In this document: piece after piece, positions 30,333 through 37,809 of the stretch
Layout: every line of letters starts with the position of its first letter
How positions within the stretch are numbered: the stretch's first letter is position 1
Assembly: GCA_028287685.1 (NCBI GenBank)
Contig: JAQBPE010000393.1
Coordinates: 1 to 49,545 of the forward strand
Reading direction: 5' to 3'
Length of the DNA stretch: 49,545 nt
Source: Cyanobacteria bacterium RYN_339
GTDB taxonomy: Bacteria > Cyanobacteriota > Sericytochromatia > S15B-MN24 > JAQBPE01
Position numbers and translations under genes: made by a program
Notes under the pieces: generated by a model
Told to the model about the DNA's origin: nothing
Seen by the model: only the letters and a program-made list of their open reading frames with translations
The model's database searches: none

Positions 30333-32717
30333 CTAGCGGACGAGCTTCCGAATGCAGCTGTTCCCGGTGTCCGCCACGTACACGTTGCCCTGCGCGTCCA
30401 CCACCACGCCGTGGGGGTCGCGGAAGCGCGCCTGGGAGGGAATGCCGTCGGCGAAACCCGCATCGCCGGAGCCCGCCAACGTGCTTAACACGGGGCTCGC
30501 GGGCGCGGAGAGGTCGATCTGGCGAATGCGGTTGTTCCAGGTGTCGCCCACCACCAGGCGCCCGTTGGCGTCCACGGCGATCCCCATCGGGTGCGCCAGC
30601 TTGCCGGCAGGGCCGTCCGCGAAGGCGTCGGTGTCGTCGGAGGCGAACAGGTCGTCCACGGCGCCGTTGGCCTTGACGCGGCGGATGTCATTGTAGTTGT
30701 GGTCCGGGGCATACAGCACGCCGGCCGCGTCGAAGGCCAGGCCGTGGGGCAGGATGAAGGACGCCAGGGCGCCCGAGCCGCTCATGTGGGCGGGGATGCC
30801 GTTGCCCACGAAGCTGCTGACGGTGTGCGCCGGCACGCCCAGGTCGAGCTTGCGGATGCGATCGTTGTTGTGGTCGCTGATGAACAGCCAGCCATGCGCA
30901 ACATCCAGCGCCAGGCCGGTGGGCCCGCGGAAGCGCGCCGCGGCGCCCGTGCCGTTGACGTAGCCGCCACCGCTGCTGCCCGGCAAGCCACCACCGGCCA
31001 GCGTCGTTACGGCGTGGGCCGGCGCGGCCAGGTCGATCTGGCGGATCAGGTTGTTGTAGGTGTCGCTGACGTAGAGCTTGGGATGTGCCGCGTCCCGGGC
31101 GTCCACGCACAGGCCTTCCGGCGCCCCGAACGTGGCTGCGGCCCCGATGCCGTCTGCCGCCCCCAGCGCGCCCGTACCGGCGACAACGCTGACGCTGCCG
31201 TCGGGCATGGCCTGCAGGATGCGGTTGTGGCCGGTATCTGCCACGAACAGCTCGCCGGCCGGCCCCAGGGCCAGCTCCACAGCGCCGTCGAAGTAGCCGG
31301 GAGAGCGGGCGCCGTCCTGCCAACCCACGCCGCCGTCGCCGGCCAAGGTGGTCACGGTGCCGTCGGCCGCGACCTTGCGTAGGTGCGCACGCGTGCGCTG
31401 TTGGGCCTCGTCGGCGTCGGCCAGGATCAACGCCCCGTCCGGGGCAACCGCGAGGCCATGGGGGTTGGCGAAGCGCGCCGCCACGCCCGCGCCATCCTTG
31501 TAACCCGCCGGGCCGCCGGCCAGGGTGGTCACCAGGCCGCTCGCCAGGTCCAGCTGGCGCACCGTGTGGTTGCCCGCATCCGAGATCGATAGCACCCGCC
31601 CGGCCAGCGCGAGCCCGAAAGGCTTGTAGAAGCGGGCGGCGGCGGCGGCCCCATCGGCTGTTCCGTCCACCCCGTCGGTGGCACCGGCCAGCCAGTCGAC
31701 CTTGCCGTCATGGAGGCGCCGCAGGCAGTTGTTCTCCGTGTCCGCGATGATCAGGTCGGCGCCATCCACCAACAAGCCACGGGGCGACTCAGCGAACTTG
31801 GACGTCACGTTCTCGAGGGCCGGCTTGGCCAAGTCGATGCGCTCCAACGAGCTGCCCTCGGGGAGCATCTGGGCGAGGTAAAGGCAGTTTTTGGCCGGGT
31901 CGATCGCCAGGGCCGTGCCATCCCCGGAGAGGTCGGCCAGGATCGTCGTCACCACGCCCGTGGGCGTCACCTTGCGGATGGCGTGGGCGCCCGCGTCCAG
32001 CACGTACAGCGTCCCGTCCGGCGCCAGCACCAGGGCCAGCGGGTCCATGAACAGCCCCTCCGTGCCCTCGCCGTCCTGCGTGCCCGGGTCCGAGCCCGCC
32101 AGCGTGCTGGTGGCGCCATGGGCGTCGACCTTGCGGATGCGGTGGTTGTAGCGATCCGCCACGTAGGTGGTGCCGTCCGGCCCCACGGCCACCGCCTCCG
32201 GGCCATCGAAGCGCACGGGGGGACCGAAGAACAGCGACGTCACGTAGGGCCTGGGCAGATTCAGGACCGGCGGCGCGATCACGGGCTTCACCTCCGGCGT
32301 CACCGCGACCTCCACGGTGGTGGCCGTCAGGGCGCCCGTGATGCTGATGTCGGCGCGATCGCCGGTCGCCAGGACCGTGGCCTGGCGCTTGAAGACCAGG
32401 TGGAGGCTGTAGCCCGCGCCCGTGGCGAGCGCGGGGAAGGTGACGTGCGCGGCGCGCGTGCCCGTCAGCTCGTCCTTTTCGGCCGCCGCCGTCAGCGTGA
32501 CCGGCGCCATGCCGGTGGCGAGGTTCTGCAAGGTGGCCTCGGCCGTGTCCCAGTCGAGGTCGTCCAGGTGCAGCACCCGCCGGGCCGCGGTGGGCAGGGC
32601 GGTGACCTCGAGGCGCCCGAAGCCGGTGGCCGGGATCGCAAGCCGGGTGGCGACCGGTGGGGGGGCCGTCTGGCAGGCGGCCAGCAGCAGGCAGCAGGGC
32701 AGCAGGCGGCGCATCAA
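30333..32717 (-). CDS. NHL-repeat lipoprotein, two six-bladed propellers predicted
   Basis: Lipobox LLAAC near residue 15 and an N-terminal beta domain (about 25-140, RLEVTALPTAARRVLHLDDL). From about 160 to the end I count twelve NHL-type units, each with a GLAVDxxGxLYVADxxNNRIRK core, for example TTYVADRYNHRIRKVDAHG, LFVADTGHNRILQAMPDG, LYVSDTYNNLIRQIDL and NVYVADTGNSCIRKLV. Twelve units fit two six-bladed propellers. NHL propellers bind proteins, peptides, glycans or RNA; export points to a surface ligand. The second Met (MRRLL) is an equally good start. ATGA overlap with the upstream NHL gene couples translation. Confidence 0.8.
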   Translation of the reverse strand: MMRRLLPCCLLLAACQTAPPPVATRLAIPATGFGRLEVTALPTAARRVLHLDDLDWDTAEATLQNLATGMAPVTLTAAAEKDELTGTRAAHVTFPALATGAGYSLHLVFKRQATVLATGDRADISITGALTATTVEVAVTPEVKPVIAPPVLNLPRPYVTSLFFGPPVRFDGPEAVAVGPDGTTYVADRYNHRIRKVDAHGATSTLAGSDPGTQDGEGTEGLFMDPLALVLAPDGTLYVLDAGAHAIRKVTPTGVVTTILADLSGDGTALAIDPAKNCLYLAQMLPEGSSLERIDLAKPALENVTSKFAESPRGLLVDGADLIIADTENNCLRRLHDGKVDWLAGATDGVDGTADGAAAAARFYKPFGLALAGRVLSISDAGNHTVRQLDLASGLVTTLAGGPAGYKDGAGVAARFANPHGLAVAPDGALILADADEAQQRTRAHLRKVAADGTVTTLAGDGGVGWQDGARSPGYFDGAVELALGPAGELFVADTGHNRILQAMPDGSVSVVAGTGALGAADGIGAAATFGAPEGLCVDARDAAHPKLYVSDTYNNLIRQIDLAAPAHAVTTLAGGGLPGSSGGGYVNGTGAAARFRGPTGLALDVAHGWLFISDHNNDRIRKLDLGVPAHTVSSFVGNGIPAHMSGSGALASFILPHGLAFDAAGVLYAPDHNYNDIRRVKANGAVDDLFASDDTDAFADGPAGKLAHPMGIAVDANGRLVVGDTWNNRIRQIDLSAPASPVLSTLAGSGDAGFADGIPSQARFRDPHGVVVDAQGNVYVADTGNSCIRKLVR

Positions 32718-34003
32718 GGGCCCCCCGCTTCCAGCCGCAGCACCTGGGCCGCCGTGCCGTCGAAGGCGTTGCCCAGGTAGACCTGGCCCGAGCGCGTGGA
32801 GGAGCTGCCGGCCTGCGTGAGGTCGATCGCCAGCGCGCAGCCCGCATGGCCCGCCAAGGGTCGCCGCGCGCTGGCAGGGGCGCCCACCAGGAGCGCGTCC
32901 GCTGCCGAAGCCACGGCGGCGCCGGTGCCCGCAACGGCTTCCACGATGCCGCCGGCCAGGCCGTTGGCGCCCACCTGCATGCGCCAGACCTTGGCGCCGG
33001 AGCGGCCGTCGGCGCTGGCCTGCATGGCCCAGAGGTGGCCGGCCTGATCCGCGGCCAGGCCCGTGACTCCGAACCCGGGTGCCGTGAAGGCCGTGGTGGG
33101 GGCGCCGCCGGCCGTGGGCACCACGCGTACGTCCGCGCCGTCGCCCACCCAGAGCAGGCCGTGCGCGGCGTCCAGGGCGATCGGGCCCAGCTTGCCGGGG
33201 GTCAAGGTGGCCAGGGTCGAGACGGCGCCGGCTGGCGAGATACGGCGGACCTTGCCGCTGGCGCGCTCCGTGAAGTAAAGGCTGCCGTCCGCCGCCGCCG
33301 CCAGGCCGAAGGGCTCCGCCAAAGCCGCGTTGGCCTTGTCGGCCACCGCGTCCGCGCCGTCCGCGCCGCCGCCGGCATAGGTGCCGACGGTGCCGTCGGG
33401 CCAGAGGTAGCGGATGCGGCCGTTGCCGGTGTCACAGAACAACACCACGCCCAACAAATCCTCGCGCACCACGCCGTGTGGCTCCGCCAGGCGAGCCAAC
33501 GCGCCGGCGCCACCGTCGCCCAGGAAGCCGCGCGTGCCGATCGCGGAGCCCGCCACGCGGGTTGCGGTGCCGTCGGCCGCCACGGCCAGCAAGCGGTTGC
33601 CGACCGGGTCCGTCACATAGAGCGTGCCGTCGGAGATCTTGGCCAGCCCGCCCACGTCCAACAGGCCATCGGCCGTGCGCGTAAGCTGCCAGGCCAGGCC
33701 GACGGCCAGGCTGGGATCGAAGACGGCGGGCGCCGCCGCCGGGGCGTCTTGGTGGCTGGAGTAGACGACGCCGCCGGAAGGGGTTTCGACCGGCGGCACG
33801 GGCGCCGGATCGGCCTGGATCGGGCTCGCGGCCGCCCCTTCCGGCGACGGCTCGACGTGCGGGGCCTCCGCGATGCGCGTGATCGTGCCCGGCGCGTCGT
33901 TCACCGCGTCCAGCCCCAGGCTCAGCGCCATGGGCGCGGCATGCTGGCAACCGGCCAGCAGGCAGCCCAGGGCAACGGAGAGTGGTAAGCGGCGGCGAAG
34001 CAT
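32714..34003 (-). CDS. NHL-repeat lipoprotein, single propeller
   Basis: Start at ATG 34003 (MLRRRLPLSVALGCLLAGC) with GGGAG six bases upstream; lipobox LLAGC. The product is 429 residues. A linker rich in Pro/Ala/Glu (30-100) precedes NHL units such as GTLYVTDPVGNRLLAVAADG, VLFCDTGNGRIRYLWPDG, LYFTERASGKVRRISPAG and LLWVGDGADVRVVPTAGG, with roughly six to seven blades. The C-terminus ends with GQVYLGNAFDGTAAQVLRLE, a closing blade. It overlaps the start of the larger NHL lipoprotein by four bases. The two plus the S41 protease look like one exported complex. It diverges from the Hint gene across 84 bases. Confidence 0.75.
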   Translation of the reverse strand: MLRRRLPLSVALGCLLAGCQHAAPMALSLGLDAVNDAPGTITRIAEAPHVEPSPEGAAASPIQADPAPVPPVETPSGGVVYSSHQDAPAAAPAVFDPSLAVGLAWQLTRTADGLLDVGGLAKISDGTLYVTDPVGNRLLAVAADGTATRVAGSAIGTRGFLGDGGAGALARLAEPHGVVREDLLGVVLFCDTGNGRIRYLWPDGTVGTYAGGGADGADAVADKANAALAEPFGLAAAADGSLYFTERASGKVRRISPAGAVSTLATLTPGKLGPIALDAAHGLLWVGDGADVRVVPTAGGAPTTAFTAPGFGVTGLAADQAGHLWAMQASADGRSGAKVWRMQVGANGLAGGIVEAVAGTGAAVASAADALLVGAPASARRPLAGHAGCALAIDLTQAGSSSTRSGQVYLGNAFDGTAAQVLRLEAGGP

Positions 34004-34047
34004 CGGATCTCCCAGGGTCCTATCGGCCATCCAGGTGTCCCACTACA

Positions 34048-34066
34048 GGGCATATATAATATGCCC
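34048..34066. promoter_or_regulatory. Palindrome over a -10 box upstream of the Hint gene
   Basis: GGGCATAT-ATA-ATATGCCC is a perfect 8-bp inverted repeat containing TATAAT (34055-34060), the consensus -10 for the gene at 34088. No clear -35 lies 17 bases upstream, so an activator or repressor acting at the palindrome is plausible. It also lies in the leader of the divergent NHL operon. Confidence 0.5.
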
Positions 34067-34087
34067 CAAAGCTTGCCTGGAGGACTT

Positions 34088-35398
34088 ATGTCGCGCATCG
34101 CCGTTCCGCTCTTCGCCGCCCTCGTCGTGGTGGCCCTGTCGGCGGGGCCCGGCACGGCCGGTGCGCTCGATCAGCTCCTGGCGGCGTCGCCCTTCCCCAC
34201 AGCCACGCCGGCCCCGGACGCGGAGCCGACCGCCACGCCCACGCCGCGCGGCGCCTTCTTTACCAGCCTGTACCTGGATCTCTCCGGCGACGGCGAGTTC
34301 GCCACCAAGGTCGGCCTGGACGTGGCCGGCACCACCTCCGACGGGCACCCCGTCACCTTCATCTGGGTGGCGAACCAGGGCGTGTTCAACCAGGCCAAGG
34401 GCTCCGAGGTGATCTGGACCGCGCCCGCCAAGGGCCCGCTGGTGGTGCCCCTCTCCGTCACGGTGACGGACGGCCGCCAGACCGCCACCGGCATCGTGAC
34501 CGTGACGGTGGACGCCAAGGGCGAGGCCAGCGTCACGAAGGTCGATCTGCCCGGGCTGCAAGGGCCGCCGGGCGCCTTCATGGGCTGCTTCGGCGCCGGC
34601 ACGCCGGTGCGGCTGGCCGACGGGACCAGCCGCCCGATCGAGCAAATCAAGGTGGGCGATCGGGTCGCGGCCTACGATCTGGACGCGCACAAACCGGCCG
34701 ACGCCTTGGTGGAGCAGCTGATCGTGCACCAGGAGGCCAGCCGGCTGACGCTGGTCCAGACCGCCGACGGCCACGTGCTGCGCGCCACGGCCAACCACCC
34801 GTTGATGACGCCGGGCGAGGTGTGGAAGCACGTCAGCGACCTGGTGCCTGGAGATATGATTATTGTGCGCGGCGGCCAGGGCTACCAGCCCGTGCGCATC
34901 GCCGCGATCGTGCGCGACGAGTCGGCCGCCGGAGTGATTTACAACTTGAAAACGACACGCCACGACTACGTGGCGGCCGACGTGCTGGTGCACAACAAAT
35001 GCCTGGCGGCCGGCAGCCGCGTGGACGCGCCGGGCGGCACCATCGCCGTGGACGCGCTCCGCCCCGGCGACGTCGTGTTGGACGCCGCCGGACGCCCCAC
35101 GCGCGTGACGCACGTCTACCGCAAGACCACGGAGGCGCCCAGCCTGCCCGGCAAGCAGCTAGCCCCCGGGCTGGCCGTCACGGCCAACCACCTGGTGATG
35201 CAGGGCGGCGCCTACCGGCCCGCAGGCGAAGGCAGCTGGCCGGACGTGGCGATCATGGGCGCCGTCTACGACCTCCAGACCGAGGCCGGCTCCTACCGCG
35301 CCGCAGGCCACCCCATGGCCTCGGCGAGTGCTAGTAGCCGTCGTAGGAGTCCGTCGCGCCTTGGGACCCCAATGGAGCCGTCCCGGCTTCCACGTTGA
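34088..35398 (+). CDS. Secreted protein with two tandem Hint (intein-like) domains, the second degenerate
   Basis: Start ATG 34088 after GGAGG; 436 residues. Signal peptide (1-25, VPLFAALVVVALSAGPGTAGA), Pro/Thr linker (35-53) and an Ig-like domain (56-145, VTFIWVANQG and VPLSVTVTDG). Hint 1 runs from C167 (CFGAGTPVRLADGT), through the block-B histidine in ATANH237, to IYNLKTTRHDYVAADVLVHN303. One residue later C305 opens a second unit: CLAAGSRV, VDALRPGDVVLD, VTANH368, VYDLQTEAGSYRAAG. It lacks a terminal His-Asn. Hint domains cut or ligate the chain at their first Cys. Hint 1 has the residues for N-terminal cleavage, while the lysine between HN and C305 makes true splicing unlikely. The last 68 bases overlap the opposing gene, and the final residues look non-native. 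Confidence 0.75.
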   Translation: MSRIAVPLFAALVVVALSAGPGTAGALDQLLAASPFPTATPAPDAEPTATPTPRGAFFTSLYLDLSGDGEFATKVGLDVAGTTSDGHPVTFIWVANQGVFNQAKGSEVIWTAPAKGPLVVPLSVTVTDGRQTATGIVTVTVDAKGEASVTKVDLPGLQGPPGAFMGCFGAGTPVRLADGTSRPIEQIKVGDRVAAYDLDAHKPADALVEQLIVHQEASRLTLVQTADGHVLRATANHPLMTPGEVWKHVSDLVPGDMIIVRGGQGYQPVRIAAIVRDESAAGVIYNLKTTRHDYVAADVLVHNKCLAAGSRVDAPGGTIAVDALRPGDVVLDAAGRPTRVTHVYRKTTEAPSLPGKQLAPGLAVTANHLVMQGGAYRPAGEGSWPDVAIMGAVYDLQTEAGSYRAAGHPMASASASSRRRSPSRLGTPMEPSRLPR

Positions 35399-36431
35399 TC
35401 GGGTCCGCCGAGGCCCCCGCGAACTCGATGCGCTCCAGCGTGTCCGGCGTGGGCTTGGTCCCACCGTCCGCCACGCCGGCGGAAATCGCCTCTTCGGTAT
35501 TGATGGCGGCGCGCTGGAAGGCCTCCTTCAGGCCCGGCAGCGTGGCAAAGGACCGCGACAACGCGGGATCCAACTTCCCCTTGCCGTTGGCGTCGAAGCC
35601 CGCCAGCAACTGGTGCACCTCGGCCGGGCGGATGCCCGACTGCAAGCTGCGGTTGCTGGCTTCCACCAGCACGTTGTAGGCCAACTGCAAGTTGGGCAGA
35701 TCTTTACGAATCACGTCGCCGCTGCCGGGCACCGTCAACGCCTGGCCGGCGCCCCGGAAGCGTGGGCCGAGCAGCGCCCACGTAAGGGCCGCGGCCGCGT
35801 CCACCGCCTGGAGCCCGGGCTCGGGGCTCGCGACGGCGTCCAGCAGGCCGTAGTTCCCGCCCCCTTGCGCCACGATGTTGCCACCGCCTTGCGCCACGAT
35901 CCCACTGCCGTTGGTGCTGATGATGCCGCCCCCGTTCGTGCTGATGATCGCGGAGCCGTTGCCGCTGATGACGTTCCCGCCGCCCTGTGCCACGATCGCG
36001 CTGCCGTTGCCGCTGATGACGTGGGCCGTGCCCATCGCCACGACGGTCTGCCCGTCCTTGGTGGCAACCACCTGCACCGGGGCGTCTACCGGGAAGGCAG
36101 CACCCAGGTCCACCAGGAACGCGCCGTTGGTACCAGCTTTGCCCGCGGCCATCGGCGCGGGTTGGCCCAGACGGAACACCTTCACGTCCGCGCCTGCCAA
36201 CGCCCCGTCAGGCCCCGTGGCCTGCGCCACCAGGCCGACGACCTGGCCGTTTGGCAGCGCCGGGGCCTGGGAGGCCGGCAGGGCACGGCCAGCCGGCGTC
36301 GCCGTCGGGGCCGTCGTGGCGGCGGGCGAAGGGCTGACCGGCAGCACGACCTCCACCGGCGCCGCGCCTTGCGGACGGCAGGCCACGGCCAGCACCGCCA
36401 GGCCCAGGAGCGGTAGGAAACGCTTCATCAT
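35331..36431 (-). CDS. Lipoprotein with seven tandem octapeptide repeats
   Basis: Signal peptide MMKRFLPLLGLAVLAVAC with lipobox AVAC, then a Pro/Thr linker. Residues 63-137 resemble a carboxypeptidase-regulatory beta domain (GALAGADVKVFRLGQ; TNGAFLVDLG). Residues 138-193 are exactly seven 8-residue units built from VISGNGSA, IVAQGGGN, IISTNGGG and IISTNGSG. Repeats with I/V at position 1 and Gly/Asn turns suggest a small parallel beta-helix. The rest (200-330) is helical with NLQLAYNVLVEASNRSLQSG. No enzyme motif. ATGA overlap with the upstream lipoprotein gene, whose leader (MKRFLPLFLALSLLAC) is nearly the same, points to common origin or recombination. Confidence 0.7.
   Translation of the reverse strand: MMKRFLPLLGLAVLAVACRPQGAAPVEVVLPVSPSPAATTAPTATPAGRALPASQAPALPNGQVVGLVAQATGPDGALAGADVKVFRLGQPAPMAAGKAGTNGAFLVDLGAAFPVDAPVQVVATKDGQTVVAMGTAHVISGNGSAIVAQGGGNVISGNGSAIISTNGGGIISTNGSGIVAQGGGNIVAQGGGNYGLLDAVASPEPGLQAVDAAAALTWALLGPRFRGAGQALTVPGSGDVIRKDLPNLQLAYNVLVEASNRSLQSGIRPAEVHQLLAGFDANGKGKLDPALSRSFATLPGLKEAFQRAAINTEEAISAGVADGGTKPTPDTLERIEFAGASADPINVEAGTAPLGSQGATDSYDGY
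35853..36020 (-). repeat. Seven in-frame 24-bp units coding octapeptides
   Basis: 168 bases encode seven consecutive octapeptides in the order A-B-A-C-D-B-B, where A is VISGNGSA, B is IVAQGGGN, C is IISTNGGG and D is IISTNGSG. Near-identical DNA units make copy-number change by slippage likely. Confidence 0.8.
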
Positions 36432-37087
36432 CGGTTGGACTCCACCACATGCACGTCATCCAGGAAGACACCCTTGCTGGGCTGATCGCCGCCCTTGATC
36501 TCGCCGCGGAAGCGCAGGTCGATCACGGAGCCCGCGTACGGAATGAGGTCGGCGGTGAAGGTCACCACCACCGGGTAACGCGCCTCCGCGACGGCGCCGA
36601 TGGGCTGCCACGCCCCGCCGGCCCGGCGGATCTCGGGGCGGATCGTGATCACGTCCGGCGGCATGTTCGCGCCCTTGAGGTCGTATTGGAGCTGGGGCTT
36701 CTTGGTGCCCGTGAGGTCGACCGGCTTGACGGCAACCAAATAGCCCGCCGCCTTGGCCTGCTTGAACTCGCCGTTGGTGGCCGTTCCCAGGATCATGGTG
36801 TACAGGCCGCCACAAGACTTGGTCTTGAGGTGATGCCAACCCAAGCCGCCGGCCCCGCCTTCCATGCGCCACTTGGCGGTGCCGTTCTCGAAATCGTCGA
36901 AGAACACGAAGCGCCCGGCCACGGGCGCCGGCATCTTGGGCAGCACCGGCGAGGGCATGGCCGACGGCAGGGCATCCGCCAGCGACATCGCCGCCGTGGG
37001 CGACGGCGACGGCGCGGTCGCCTTCTTTTCCTCCGGCTTGCAAGCCAGGAGCGAGAGGGCCAGGAACAGCGGTAGGAAGCGCTTCAT
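36428..37087 (-). CDS. Lipoprotein with jelly-roll-like (MAM/choice-of-anchor-like) domain
   Basis: Start ATG 37087, giving MKRFLPLFLALSLLAC with lipobox LLAC and 219 residues. A Pro/Ser linker (20-60) precedes a beta-rich domain: GRFVFFDDFENGTAKWRMEGG, LGWHHLKTKSCGGLYTMILG, and a C-terminal VIDLRFRGEI...GVFLDDVHVVE. The opening FDDFENGxxxW and closing FLDDVxV are the usual frame of MAM- or choice-of-anchor-type jelly rolls, which bind glycans or proteins outside the cell. No catalytic residues. First gene of a two-gene leftward unit with the octapeptide lipoprotein (ATGA overlap). The ribosome binding site is weak. Confidence 0.65.
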   Translation of the reverse strand: MKRFLPLFLALSLLACKPEEKKATAPSPSPTAAMSLADALPSAMPSPVLPKMPAPVAGRFVFFDDFENGTAKWRMEGGAGGLGWHHLKTKSCGGLYTMILGTATNGEFKQAKAAGYLVAVKPVDLTGTKKPQLQYDLKGANMPPDVITIRPEIRRAGGAWQPIGAVAEARYPVVVTFTADLIPYAGSVIDLRFRGEIKGGDQPSKGVFLDDVHVVESNR

Positions 37088-37097
37088 CGCCCGGCCA

Positions 37098-37275
37098 TCA
37101 TACCCTGTCCAGCGCGCCTTGGCCCAGCGCCACCGCATGGGCGACCAGGTCCGCGCGTGACGGGGTGGACGATGCTATGGACGAGCGGTTGGGAGGCGAA
37201 CCCATCGATGGCGATCACGTCGCGATCGTAGCGTCCGGGAAGAAAATGATCCAGCGCATGCGCGCTCCGCCCCGG
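37098..37275 (-). pseudogene. Degraded coding remnant downstream of the receiver gene
   Basis: Read leftward, one frame gives SAHALDHFLPGRYDRDVIAI then DGFASQPLVHSIVHPVTR. After a one-base shift at about 37155 the next frame continues ADLVAHAVALGQGALDRV and stops at 37098. Both parts look like native protein with high-GC third positions. The remnant overlaps the last 60 bases of the receiver ORF in another frame, so it may be a lost C-terminal extension of that gene or a separate decayed gene. Family not recognised. Confidence 0.4.
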
Positions 37276-37643
37276 AAGGGCTCGTCCGGCGGCAGCATGC
37301 GTTGGATGGCCAGCCGCAAGGCGCCGGGCGCCACCGGGCGCGCCACCACGGCGCCGACGCCGGCATCCAGCATCGTGCGCCAGTCCTCGCCGGGCCGGGC
37401 CAGGGCGATCGTGGGGATCAGCAGCCCACCCTCAGGGTCGTCGAGGGCGTAGGCCAGGGCCGTGGCGTCCATCAACGGCAGCTCGGCGTCGATCAGCACC
37501 AAATCCGTGCCCCCGCGCAGCGCCAGCGCCAGCCCTTCGCCGGCGCTGCGCACCTGCATCAGGCCTACGCCCAGGGCGTCGGCGGCCGCGCGTGCGGCGG
37601 CGATGACGGCAGGGTCCGTGGTGACGGCGAGCAGATTTGCCAT
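37215..37643 (-). CDS. Degenerate response-regulator receiver-like protein
   Basis: ATG at 37643 with GGAGG eight bases upstream; 142 residues. The alternating strand-helix pattern of a receiver is visible: LLAVTTDPAVIAAARAAADA, VRSAGEGLALALRG, DLVLIDAELPLMDA with D52 at the phosphorylation site, PTIALARPGE with the conserved Thr position, and VVARPVAPGALRLAIQRML with Arg where the conserved Lys of KPxxP normally is. The acidic pair that binds magnesium is reduced to a single Asp in TTDP. It may therefore bind partners without normal phosphotransfer. The last residues, MRWIIFFPDATIAT, look out of frame. Confidence 0.55.
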   Translation of the reverse strand: MANLLAVTTDPAVIAAARAAADALGVGLMQVRSAGEGLALALRGGTDLVLIDAELPLMDATALAYALDDPEGGLLIPTIALARPGEDWRTMLDAGVGAVVARPVAPGALRLAIQRMLPPDEPFRGGARMRWIIFFPDATIAT

Positions 37644-37809
37644 GAGATGACCTCCACCCCCATACAAGCATACGTTTGTAACATCCAGGTAACGAAAGGC
37701 CGTGGTGCCGATCTCCGGCCAAGATCCGGGCCGAAGTTCGGTTGGAATTGACGATGGCTTGGCGGTCACGGAGGCGTATGGTGCTCGAAGGGTTCGGAGG
37801 GGAGGCGGC

